64,000 nt of DNA from an uncultured Sutterella sp. (GTDB lineage: Bacteria > Pseudomonadota > Gammaproteobacteria > Burkholderiales > Burkholderiaceae_F). Position numbers and translations under genes: made by a program. The stretch covers positions 37,244 to 101,243 of the forward strand of contig CAAEPH010000049.1 in the NCBI GenBank assembly GCA_900757865.1, in the 5' to 3' direction. The notes below the pieces were generated by a model. It did not search any database, was not told the origin of the DNA, and was given only the letters and a program-made list of their open reading frames with translations. This document shows positions 35,021 through 42,227 of this stretch, piece by piece; position 1 is the stretch's first letter; the number at the start of each line of letters is the position of its first letter.

Positions 35021-36379
35021 CTAATGCTCGTCTTTTACCTTTTCAGAACGTTCGCGAGAGGCAACTTTCACTACCGCTTCGACGTGTTCGTGAACTGGAT
35101 CCGCGTCTTCGTCCGGCTCGTCAAAGAGCGGTGTCCCCACCTTATGCAGTTTGGCTTCATTGCCATGAGTGGAGACTTCCACGGTGGGGCGTTTCATCCA
35201 GAGGTACGCGGCAATGGGCAACAACACAAAGCCTGAGAGGAAAATCACCCAGTGCAATGGCAGCGCCATCCCAATGGCCCCACCCACGATCGGGCCAATC
35301 ACGTTACCGATTTGCTGCGCAGCGTACGAGAGACCAAAAATTTTGCCTCGATCATCCGGCCCCGTACTCATGGTCAAAATGGAATTGATGGCAGGAAACA
35401 CCCCCGCAAACATCAAGCCACCCACGAATCGCCACGCCCCAAAGCCGTAGATCGATTCCGGTAACGCCTGAATCATATTAAAGACCGCTGCCCCGAAGAG
35501 TGCCGTGTAAAGCGCAGGGCGAAAACCCACTTTTTGCGAAATCATCCCCCACACAGGTGCCGCAAAGACGCCCGAGAGCCCCACGATGGAGAACAATATA
35601 CCGGTGACCAAAACAATGTCGCCCGAGTGACCAGAAAGTCCCTCAATGTACTGTGGCATAATCGGTTGTACAAGAAGCAAACTCAACTGCGCAATCCCCG
35701 CGGCGACGAGCATACGAAAGACCACGGGGTTACGTAAGAGCGAGGGGCGTTTAGGCGCTTTGATCTTACTTTCAGATTTGTTTTTGCGCGGGGGTTCTTT
35801 GATCATCACAATGAGGAGCACGGTGATTAAAAAGAGAAACGCCGCACCCAAAAAGAACGCCATGCGCATCCCAAACCAATGCGCAAGTGTGCCACCAGCA
35901 AGCGGCCCCAACACACCGCCCGCGGTCATGGCCCCTTGCATAATGCCCATGCAAAAACCGATACGATTCTGTGGCGCATAGCTCGCCATAATGGCTAAAC
36001 ACGCCGGCCACAATCCCGCAGCAAACCCTTGGAAAGCCCGCATCATCAAGAGTTGCCATTCGTTTTGAACAATCCCGCCTAAACCGTACGAGATGGCCAA
36101 CAGAAACGCTGCGCGAACGGCCATCAGTTTGCGGGATTTCTTATCGGCAATCGCTCCCCACACGGGCGCCATAATGCCCGAAATCAAAAAACTCATGGAG
36201 AAGATTAAACCACTCCAAAAATTGGCCTTATCGGCTGGGACGTGCAATTCTTGGGTTAAATACACGGGTAAAAACGGAATCAGCATCGTATAGCTTACAG
36301 CCATAAACACGGCACTGATCGTGAGCACCACCAGCACGACTTGCCAGGATTGCTGTGAGCGTTGTTCTTCTTTAGCCAT
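35021..36379 (-). CDS. Major facilitator superfamily drug-type transporter
   Basis: 452 residues from ATG 36377-36379, with twelve membrane segments in two halves. The MFS motif A between helices 2 and 3 reads GAIADKKSRKLM, and motif C-like GGVLGPLAGG occurs in helix 5, as in H+ antiporters. Closest in character to MdtG/TetA-type efflux; substrate unknown. The tail is acidic and charged (DEPDEDADPVHEHVEAVVKV). Divergent from the excalibur gene, with a shared 250-bp promoter region holding a perfect TAGGG-N4-CCCTA dyad. Confidence 0.88.
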   Translation of the reverse strand: MAKEEQRSQQSWQVVLVVLTISAVFMAVSYTMLIPFLPVYLTQELHVPADKANFWSGLIFSMSFLISGIMAPVWGAIADKKSRKLMAVRAAFLLAISYGLGGIVQNEWQLLMMRAFQGFAAGLWPACLAIMASYAPQNRIGFCMGIMQGAMTAGGVLGPLAGGTLAHWFGMRMAFFLGAAFLFLITVLLIVMIKEPPRKNKSESKIKAPKRPSLLRNPVVFRMLVAAGIAQLSLLLVQPIMPQYIEGLSGHSGDIVLVTGILFSIVGLSGVFAAPVWGMISQKVGFRPALYTALFGAAVFNMIQALPESIYGFGAWRFVGGLMFAGVFPAINSILTMSTGPDDRGKIFGLSYAAQQIGNVIGPIVGGAIGMALPLHWVIFLSGFVLLPIAAYLWMKRPTVEVSTHGNEAKLHKVGTPLFDEPDEDADPVHEHVEAVVKVASRERSEKVKDEH

Positions 36380-36447
36380 AAGCACGTTCCAACACAACTA
36401 GCGCCAACCTCGATCGAGATTCGCGCACCATATCTTTCAACAAACTA

Positions 36448-36461
36448 TAGGGAATACCCTA
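36448..36461. promoter_or_regulatory. Perfect dyad TAGGG-AATA-CCCTA
   Basis: One of two fully symmetric copies of the recurring motif. It lies 69 bp upstream of the MFS gene (minus) and 170 bp upstream of the excalibur gene (plus), close enough to either promoter to act as an operator. Confidence 0.5.
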
Positions 36462-36630
36462 AATTGTAACTTGGGACTTGCTAAATGTCATCTCCTTGTA
36501 GAGGTTTTCCTCAGGGGGAGAAACCCTACCACCTTCATCACATTGTTTTTAATTTAAAACAATGATTTGCCATAAAAATCGCTTTGAGCGATGATGACAT
36601 TATGACTGAACTTTTAACATAAGGAAACAT

Positions 36631-37116
36631 ATGACAAAACGCGTCACTCAACTTGTCTGCCTGCTCAGCTTGGCCTTGAGTTTTGGCCTCGTTGAAGCCA
36701 AATCCTGTGCTGACTTTGCCACGCAAGCCGAAGCGCAACGCTACTATGATTCGCTTAAACGCGCGGGTGAAACCGGTTGGCGCAAGCTCGATCGAGACGG
36801 CGATGGCATCGCCTGCGAAGCGCTCAAAGATGGGCCAGTTAAACGCCAGACGAGCTCTCGCGCTGAGAAAGCAACGCCTCGTGCTACGCAACGCAAGGTG
36901 GAAACTCGCACCGAAGACGTTAAAGCGCGTAGCACAACGGCTAAGGAAACCACCGAAACAGTGAAAAAGAGCGCCTCTGAAGGGAAAGTGGCTACGAAAC
37001 GCACGCCCAAAGAGACCGCGACTCGGGCAACCGACAAAGTGAAAAACGCCACCGGCGCAACCACGGAGAAAAAGTCGAAAGCTCGCAGCGCCAGTACCAA
37101 GGGTAAGGAAAAATAA
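36631..37116 (+). CDS. Secreted excalibur-domain protein with basic histone-like tail
   Basis: 161 residues. Signal peptide to about 23 (LVEA), then an excalibur domain (about 24-63: SCADFATQAEAQRYYDSLKR, then the calcium loop LDRDGDGIACE). The remaining 95 residues are a low-complexity Lys/Thr/Ala/Glu tail with repeats such as KRTPKETATRATDKVKNATG, resembling histone H1-like tails. It may bind DNA or acidic polymers outside the inner membrane. AAGGAAAC lies before the ATG. Confidence 0.8.
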   Translation: MTKRVTQLVCLLSLALSFGLVEAKSCADFATQAEAQRYYDSLKRAGETGWRKLDRDGDGIACEALKDGPVKRQTSSRAEKATPRATQRKVETRTEDVKARSTTAKETTETVKKSASEGKVATKRTPKETATRATDKVKNATGATTEKKSKARSASTKGKEK

Positions 37117-37450
37117 TCTGGAGAAGCCATCATTCGCTCAACCTTGTCAGTGAAGGATGGCCTCAAAAATCGAGCTCAGCCTTTTGTTTTGAGTTGCGCT
37201 CATAGTGCTACTTAGCGGATGCCCTCCGCGCTACGCAAGGGATGTGGGCGTTCGCTTCACATCGAGCACTTTGAGTGGTGCGCTCATCACTCGACATCCC
37301 AGAAAAGGAAATGGGAAGCAGGCACTCTCTACTTTGCCAGCTTCCCATATGTGTGAGAGTCTTCCTGTTGCTATTGCGGCCCTGAAGAAGCTCTCAGACG
37401 TCAGGAAAGATCCCAGTCACCGTCCCCCGACAGTGCCAGAGTTCCTGACG

Positions 37451-37540
37451 AGGTTAACCTTTGTAGCTATGCGAACCGACATTCCCCGATGGTTCGTATA
37501 AAAGGTTAACCTGCGGGCGATCTACTGCCTAAACGCCCGC
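37451..37540. other. Two abutting strong hairpins
   Basis: Outer stem AGGTTAACCTTT (37451-37462) with AAAGGTTAACCT (37501-37512), a 5-nt bulge, inner stem TATGCGAACC (37468-37477) with GGTTCGTATA (37491-37500), 13-nt loop. Directly next comes GCGGGCG (37513-37519) with CGCCCGC (37534-37540). The two could stack coaxially. Confidence 0.5.
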
Positions 37541-37668
37541 ACGACAAGCAGTGATTGTTGCTCCATCGATGCGTTAATTGTACGCCAAGAAAACCAAAAT
37601 ATCTAGACCTAAGGTGTTATCAAACGCCATTCCTTTGATCTATACATAAAGATCAGTCGTTTTTACTC

Positions 37669-37686
37669 AAAAGATCGATCTTTTTT
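37669..37686 (-). terminator. Palindromic terminator candidate after the 37692-38192 gene
   Basis: AAAAGATCGATCTTTT is a perfect palindrome 6 bp after the stop of the minus-strand lipoprotein gene, preceded and followed by further GATC-containing half-sites. A simple stem-loop with its tail is possible, but the loop is tight. Confidence 0.4.
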
Positions 37687-37691
37687 AACGA

Positions 37692-38192
37692 TTAGTAGTC
37701 TTCATGAAAGAGCCGATCGGGAAAGAGTCGCTCAACCAACTGCCGAATGAGTATCCCGGCATCGAGTCGTTGCAATTCCGATGTCGGACGATCGGGCATG
37801 CCAAAACGCGTCTGCTTGCCTAATCCAACCCAGACCGTTTCCCCTGTTTTTCTATCACGTAAAAATAGCGACATCCCTTGGACACCCTTGGCCACCTGTT
37901 GACCGTCTTCAACCGCAAAACGCACCACCTGACGGCAGGTATCGTCCTCTTTGAGCGCAACGTCGTCGAGCAGCCTCGGTTCAAGTCCACGGTCACGCAT
38001 TGCTTTCAGCAGCATGACATCGAACGTATCCGCGTGCCCAGGTTCAGGCACCACACACGGATGCTCAAAATCGCGATACGCTTCACGATACGCTGAAAGT
38101 TGGCCCTCTTCGGGTGCTGTGGCACATCCAGCGAGAGTCCCAATCAGTAAACAGCCAGAAAGAAAAGACGCGGTGAAAAGTTGAACCTTCAT
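37692..38192 (-). CDS. Lipoprotein of unknown function
   Basis: 166 residues from ATG 38190-38192. Signal peptide with lipobox LAGC (Cys near residue 23), then a globular domain with strands such as VVRFAVEDGQQV and GMSLFLRDRKTGETVWVG. The ending (RLDAGILIRQLVERLFPD) recalls the small envelope lipoproteins in which a helix ends the domain. I do not recognise the family. Divergent from the membrane protein gene at 38377. Confidence 0.75.
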   Translation of the reverse strand: MKVQLFTASFLSGCLLIGTLAGCATAPEEGQLSAYREAYRDFEHPCVVPEPGHADTFDVMLLKAMRDRGLEPRLLDDVALKEDDTCRQVVRFAVEDGQQVAKGVQGMSLFLRDRKTGETVWVGLGKQTRFGMPDRPTSELQRLDAGILIRQLVERLFPDRLFHEDY

Positions 38193-38296
38193 AGTCACAA
38201 TGAACTTGGTTTGATCTGGTGGTCGAAGAGGTTTTCAGTTTAACGCTTTTTCGCATTCTCTTTTAGAAGGCCGACAATTAAGGACTTTAACTTGAG

Positions 38297-38308
38297 TGAA
38301 AACCCTAA
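38297..38308. promoter_or_regulatory. TGAAAACCCTAA motif
   Basis: AAAA-CCCTA half of the recurring dyad, 69 bp upstream of the 38377 gene and 105 bp upstream of the lipoprotein gene on the other strand. Confidence 0.35.
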
Positions 38309-38376
38309 GTGAGATTACAATTTGGGCTCTTGATTGCTCTAGCCATGTCTTTTTTCTCTTCAGCGAGTTCCTGGTT

Positions 38377-38958
38377 ATGTCTAAAAAAACGCTTCCTGAG
38401 CTTTACTCTCCCATAAAGACGATATTTTTGTCGTTTGTGTTTACGCCCATTTTCGGCGCGCTTTTGTTTGCTAAAAATTGGGAAGTCATGGGCGACAAAA
38501 CCGCAGCTCGCCTCTCGCGCCTGTGGTCGCGCACGATCGTTTGGGTGATCGGTCTCTACATTGTCATGCAGGTGGTTTTTATCGATGAACCCCTCATGAA
38601 TTACGCGGGTCCCTATGTCCTGCTCGTTATGTGGCTGGGTTGGTTCTTTGCCTCCGGCCTTAAGCACTACCGCCAAGTGAAGGCCTGGTGTGGTGAGGAA
38701 AATCAAGGCTGGCGCGCTAAGCCTCTTGGACGCCCCATCGTCGTGGGTGGTCTACTCTGGGTGCTATACATGATGACGACCATTTCCATTGGTATGGGCA
38801 TTGAACTCTTTGGACTACGTTCTCATGTTGAAAGCGTGGCTCCTGCCAGCACGAGCAGCACCACGGACACCAATCCTGTGGTCATCCGTCGCGATAGCGA
38901 AACGGGAAAAGCGGTCGTGGAACCGGTTAAACCGGCACCACAATCACCCCAACCCTAA
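38377..38958 (+). CDS. Small inner-membrane protein of unknown function
   Basis: 193 residues from ATG 38377 (MSKKTLPELYSP). About four hydrophobic segments: 15-33 (IFLSFVFTPIFGALLFA), 55-75, 78-98 and 128-148 (VVGGLLWVLYMMTTISIGMG). The C-terminal 40 residues are Ser/Thr/Pro-rich and soluble. An upstream in-frame ATG at 38296 overlaps the CCCTA motif and is not used. I cannot assign a family. 47 bp upstream of the Sel1 gene in the same direction. Confidence 0.65.
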   Translation: MSKKTLPELYSPIKTIFLSFVFTPIFGALLFAKNWEVMGDKTAARLSRLWSRTIVWVIGLYIVMQVVFIDEPLMNYAGPYVLLVMWLGWFFASGLKHYRQVKAWCGEENQGWRAKPLGRPIVVGGLLWVLYMMTTISIGMGIELFGLRSHVESVAPASTSSTTDTNPVVIRRDSETGKAVVEPVKPAPQSPQP

Positions 38959-39005
38959 AACCTCAGCCCAGTTTTTTCTATCTTCTTGCGGAGCATGTAG
39001 CCACC

Positions 39006-40067
39006 ATGAGTAAACCGACTTACGCCCTCTTTCCCTTACCTGATGTCAAAGACGACTCTAACTACGTCCTTGACCTCTTGGGAGGGGTTGTGCGTAAGCG
39101 CCCTCCCACAGGTGAAGAGGCTCTGGCACAGCTCAATGCGTTGGAGCAGCGCGCTAAAAAACATCATGATCACCAAGCTCGGTATCAGTTAGCGCTCTAC
39201 CTCTTGACACACGATGCGCCGAGTAAATTCAATCGAAAAATCGTGAGCCTTCTGCGCGAGCCTGTACACGCCCAAATGCCAGAAGCCCTCTTTTTAATGG
39301 GGTTACTGATTCTGCGCGAGCAAGGCCTTAAACCCGATCCGCAAAAAGCTGCGGAACTCATTCTGCAAGCCGCTCACGCGGGCTACGCTGAGGCTCAAAA
39401 ACTCGCTGCACGTCTCTACGATGAGGGCATTGGTGTCGAGCCTCAGCCCGATCAAGCACTCTACTGGTTGCGACTCGCTGGCGCTGCGGGGAAAGCCGAA
39501 TGTGCGCGTGAGGCGGGTTTACGTTACCGTGACGGTCAAAATACGCCCAAAAACCTCAATCAGGCTCAGTATTGGCTCAACATTGCTGCCAATAATGGAG
39601 ACGCCAAAGCGCAGTACGCCCTTTCGCGCCTCTTGGTGCGACTACCTGAGAAAACCTCACAGCAACAAAGCCATGCGCAGCACTGGCTCAAAGAAGCGGC
39701 ACTCTCTGGTGAGCTCGAAGCCCAATTTCGTTTGGGTCTACAGCACTGGACGGGACAAGGCGAGAATATCAATTTGCGTGAAGCGCTTCGCTGGACGTGT
39801 CGCTCGGCCGAAGGAGGCAATTTGCATGCCTTGTTGAGTCTCTCGGGATTTTTCCTCGCGGGCAATCTTTTGCCACTGGATCGCTTCAAAGCGTATGTGT
39901 TTGCCCTTTACGCAGAACGCCGTGGTGACCACACCGCTTTAGTCACTCGTCAGAGTCTTGAATCCTCACTCACGTACCGAGAACGGCGCCGGGCAGTGCA
40001 CTTTATTCAGCTCTACCACGACCCCAAAAGCCTGGTCCAAGCGATGATTCCGCGCGAACATCGCTAA
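39006..40067 (+). CDS. Cytoplasmic Sel1-repeat protein
   Basis: 353 residues, no signal peptide. Sel1-like repeats run from about 95 to 320: AAELILQAAHAGYAEAQKLA, ALYWLRLAGAAGKAECAREA, AQYWLNIAANNGDAKAQYAL, AQHWLKEAALSGELEAQFRL. The N-terminal 90 residues are a separate helical segment. Likely an adaptor protein. It shares a strand with, and is 47 bp from, the membrane-protein gene. Confidence 0.8.
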   Translation: MSKPTYALFPLPDVKDDSNYVLDLLGGVVRKRPPTGEEALAQLNALEQRAKKHHDHQARYQLALYLLTHDAPSKFNRKIVSLLREPVHAQMPEALFLMGLLILREQGLKPDPQKAAELILQAAHAGYAEAQKLAARLYDEGIGVEPQPDQALYWLRLAGAAGKAECAREAGLRYRDGQNTPKNLNQAQYWLNIAANNGDAKAQYALSRLLVRLPEKTSQQQSHAQHWLKEAALSGELEAQFRLGLQHWTGQGENINLREALRWTCRSAEGGNLHALLSLSGFFLAGNLLPLDRFKAYVFALYAERRGDHTALVTRQSLESSLTYRERRRAVHFIQLYHDPKSLVQAMIPREHR

Positions 40068-40147
40068 AGTGCTCACAGCACTGCTCGTGGCAGACGATGC
40101 TTGTCGCTCTCGAGCGCATTAAGGCCATCCGTATCCTGTTTTCAAAA

Positions 40148-40177
40148 TAAAAAAAGAGTCAGGGGTTGGCCTGACTC
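40148..40177 (-). terminator. Orphan minus-strand terminator
   Basis: GAGTCAG and CTGACTC form a 7-bp stem with an 8-nt loop; the U-tract (seven T, then ATTTT) is only on the minus strand. The plus-strand Sel1 gene upstream cannot use it well, and no minus-strand gene precedes it, so it may end an unannotated RNA from the 40180-40700 region. Confidence 0.6.
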
Positions 40178-40459
40178 AAAATACCACCAAAGGGGCAACT
40201 TTCTTTATTCAAAGAAAACTCACCCTTCTATGTCTGTTGAGATGTATTCTCTCATTTAAAGCTCTAAAACGCCAAATCTGTTGCGGGAAATTTTGTAAAA
40301 ATTAAATTCAGAAGGGGTAAACTCGTTTTCATTTTTACCACTTTATAGGTATCGGTATAACCCTTATTTTTAAAAAAATACCCTTTTGAGGATAGAGTCC
40401 GTGCCCAAAACGGTTAAAAACACGCTCAAGAGAGCCTCATCTCAAAGAATTCTTAACCT

Positions 40460-40472
40460 TTAGGGTTTTTTC
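40460..40472. promoter_or_regulatory. TTAGGGTTTTTTC motif
   Basis: TAGGG-TTTT half of the recurring dyad, in the upstream region of HU. Confidence 0.3.
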
Positions 40473-40545
40473 TCACGTTACAAACCACACTGAGACAGGT
40501 AAAATAAAGCGCAGTAAAAATAAGGATGGGATGACAAAGAGACAT

Positions 40546-40556
40546 TTAGGGTATTC
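40546..40556. promoter_or_regulatory. TTAGGGTATTC motif
   Basis: Second TAGGG-type half site upstream of HU, 86 bp from the first, which is close to eight helical turns. Confidence 0.3.
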
Positions 40557-40711
40557 AAAAACTAAACGTTCACCTTGGTCATTGGGAGAATCCTGTTGCA
40601 CCCATCTTGTGGTTTAGTCTCCCATTCGTGTTCATACGCATGGGCATAATGGTGTAGGATATTCCCCATAAAAACAATCCGTATATGGAGACAGGTAACT
40701 GTTTTTTACCC

Positions 40712-40731
40712 TTCGTCTAACTTTAGACGAA
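40712..40731 (+). promoter_or_regulatory. Inverted repeat TTCGTCTAA-CT-TTAGACGAA before HU
   Basis: Perfect 9-bp arms with a 2-bp centre, 22 bp before the HU start codon. Too tight for an intrinsic terminator. Could be an operator or a leader hairpin near the ribosome site. Confidence 0.45.
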
Positions 40732-40753
40732 ACAAAGAAAATCGGAGCAACCT

Positions 40754-41050
40754 ATGAATAGATTGGAACTTGTTGAAAAAGTCGCGAATAAAAACGGCAT
40801 TTCGAAAGCGGAAGCAGATCGCATCGTAGTAACTGTTTTCGAAGAAATCATGAGCGCCGTCACCAAGGGCGACTCCGTGACCCTCATTGGTTTCGGGACG
40901 TTCCGCCCCGTTGATTGCGCACCGCGCACGGGTCGTAATCCCACCACGGGCGCAGCAATCCAGATTCCGGCCATGCGTAAACCTCGCTTTATCGCCGGGA
41001 CGTACTTCAAAGACATCGTCAACGAAAGCGCCACGAAGGGCAAGAAGTAA
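40754..41050 (+). CDS. HU/IHF family nucleoid DNA-binding protein
   Basis: 98 residues, typical for the family. Helical dimer part first (MNRLELVEKVANKNGISKAE), then FGTF, and the DNA-bending arm GRNPTTGAAIQIPAMRKPRF with the proline that intercalates in HU/IHF. Ends with a short lysine tail. More HU-like than IHF-like. CGGAG lies 7 bp before the ATG. Long, motif-rich upstream region suggests complex control. Confidence 0.92.
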   Translation: MNRLELVEKVANKNGISKAEADRIVVTVFEEIMSAVTKGDSVTLIGFGTFRPVDCAPRTGRNPTTGAAIQIPAMRKPRFIAGTYFKDIVNESATKGKK

Positions 41051-41089
41051 TTCATCACTTGCTCTATCGCATGGCAAGCCGTGCTGACT

Positions 41090-41128
41090 AAAAATGCTCG
41101 TCAGAGTCAATCTGGCGAGCATTTTTTT
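41090..41128. terminator. Terminator between HU and nrdG2
   Basis: AAAAATGCTCG with CGAGCATTTTT, an inner TCAGA/TCTGG pairing and seven T on the plus strand. The flanking genes converge, so it can serve both. Confidence 0.8.
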
Positions 41129-41185
41129 GTAGCTTCTTCGATTGTCCTTTTGTGGGCGTCTGAGGCCACGCCACACAACGTCGCA

Positions 41186-41965
41186 CTACGTCGCACGACG
41201 AAGTAAGAACGCTTTAAAGCGCTTTTTCTGGCGTTCGATAAAGGCAGCGCTCGGCCACGAATCGGGCACTGAACGGTAAAGCGACGTTAAAAGCCCTTGA
41301 GGTCGGCGATAAATCTGCAACACCCAGCGCTCTACGCCGTTTGATGCGAGCCACTGCGCTAAACGCTCAAGCGCTGCTTCATCCAAATAGTCTGGATGAG
41401 CCGTCGTCCGATATTCCACCTCGATTCCGGACGCTTTGAGTACCGAGAACGTTCGCCTAAAGAGCTCCGCCCCACGCTTCATACCCGTAATGCGTTCAAA
41501 GAGATCCTCTTCCAACGGAGGCGCCTTCACGTCTAGCCCCACCCAATCCAGTTGCCCGAGCAGGCGAGCCACTTTCTCAGGGTACACCCCTGATGTATGC
41601 AGTCCCACTTGAAACCCGGCTGCTTTGACCTCAGCAATCGCCGCGGGCAGTGCGGGATCAATCGTGGGTTCGCCCCCGGAGAAAACAATGCCGTCGAGCA
41701 AACCACGACGCTTCTGAAGCAGCCGTTCTACCTGAGACCAATCCCCCGCTTCGTATTGAGGATCGATTTCACGAGGTTGCATCCACGGGTTTTGACAATA
41801 GGTGCATCGGCAGGGGCAGCCCTGTACAAACACCACCGCAGAGAGTCGTCCGGGAAAATCGATACTCGTAAAGGGCGTGATCCCCGCAATGCGTAACGCC
41901 TTTGCGGGGACCGTAATGGGAATGGTTTGGCCGACAGGGCTGGGGCTCTGTTGCGGCCCTGTCAT
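41186..41965 (-). CDS. nrdG: Anaerobic RNR activating protein, NrdG2-type radical SAM (system 2)
   Basis: 259 residues. Radical-SAM cluster motif CPCRCTYC (C-x3-C-x2-C), GIVFSGGEPTID for SAM, and the longer C-terminal half typical of the NrdG2/TIGR02495 kind that pairs with NrdD of the second subtype. It would activate the split NrdD encoded just upstream. Its ATG overlaps the stop of the 61-codon glycyl-radical gene as TGATG, so the activase and the radical-bearing peptide are translationally coupled. Confidence 0.9.
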   Translation of the reverse strand: MTGPQQSPSPVGQTIPITVPAKALRIAGITPFTSIDFPGRLSAVVFVQGCPCRCTYCQNPWMQPREIDPQYEAGDWSQVERLLQKRRGLLDGIVFSGGEPTIDPALPAAIAEVKAAGFQVGLHTSGVYPEKVARLLGQLDWVGLDVKAPPLEEDLFERITGMKRGAELFRRTFSVLKASGIEVEYRTTAHPDYLDEAALERLAQWLASNGVERWVLQIYRRPQGLLTSLYRSVPDSWPSAAFIERQKKRFKAFLLRRAT

Positions 41966-42150
41966 CAGTGACCTTTAATCGTCTGATGAGCGTTCGCGCT
42001 CGCTTCCGTGAAGCAGACGCGTTCTTCAAATTCACCCTTCTTACCCGTGTTGAAAGACTGCACGGGGCGGTGGTAACCCATCACGCGGGTCCACACTTCA
42101 CAAGGTTGACGTTCCGAATCCTTCAACTGGATGTTTTCCACTTTATCCAT
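41965..42150 (-). CDS. Separate glycyl-radical subunit of the second class III RNR
   Basis: 61 residues from ATG 42148-42150, with AAAAGGAG 9 bp upstream. Residues 13-47 match the C-terminal glycyl-radical loop of NrdD: ERQPCEVWTRVMGYHRPVQS then FNTGKKGEFEERVCF, with Gly25 as the expected radical site (compare RVCGYLG and the FNAGK of E. coli NrdD). In one-piece NrdD proteins this segment is fused to the zinc-finger end. Here it is a separate reading frame, 77 bp after the NrdD stop and in a different frame, overlapping nrdG by TGATG. It should dock into the NrdD barrel, much as GrcA/YfiD replaces the lost end of pyruvate formate-lyase. Its frame stays open about 60 bp back into nrdD, so a frameshift fusion is a less likely alternative. 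Confidence 0.85.
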   Translation of the reverse strand: MDKVENIQLKDSERQPCEVWTRVMGYHRPVQSFNTGKKGEFEERVCFTEASANAHQTIKGH

Positions 42151-42227
42151 CTTTCTATTCTCCTTTTCGCTCACGCTTGGAAAAGTTCCAAACGTAAGAC
42201 GAGTCAACAAAAAACGATCAATTCTAT

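Larger units (their letters stand above)
37117..37691. other. Structured intergenic region, possible ncRNA or mobile-element remnant
   Basis: No recognised gene. A 98-codon plus-strand frame (37205-37501) has no ribosome site or family match. Within it lie a hairpin TGGGAAGC/GCTTCCCA (near 37313-37348), a long bulged hairpin (37451-37512) and a G+C-rich hairpin (37513-37540) that abuts it. The density of structure is well above that of the other gaps. None is followed by a U-tract on the plus strand. Confidence 0.45.
40068..40753. other. Long intergenic region before HU, with motif cluster and minus-strand terminator
   Basis: No protein gene seen. Contains a minus-strand-oriented terminator (40148-40177) with no known gene to serve, at least two TAGGG-type motifs (40460-40472, 40546-40556) plus weaker ACCCTT variants at 40355-40385, and an inverted repeat just before the HU start (40712-40731). 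Confidence 0.5.

Noticed and set aside
37205..37501. 98-codon plus-strand frame
   Set aside because: No ribosome site, no family match, and the sequence is dominated by hairpins that better fit an RNA or element end.
37117..37600. tmRNA, RNase P RNA or 4.5S RNA gene
   Set aside because: None of the invariant sequence blocks of these RNAs can be found on either strand.
40255..40275. Minus-strand GTTTTAGAGC, like the start of a type II CRISPR repeat or single-guide RNA, upstream of the orphan terminator
   Set aside because: There is no complementary anti-repeat downstream, no repeat array and no cas gene in the window; a 10-base match is expected by chance.
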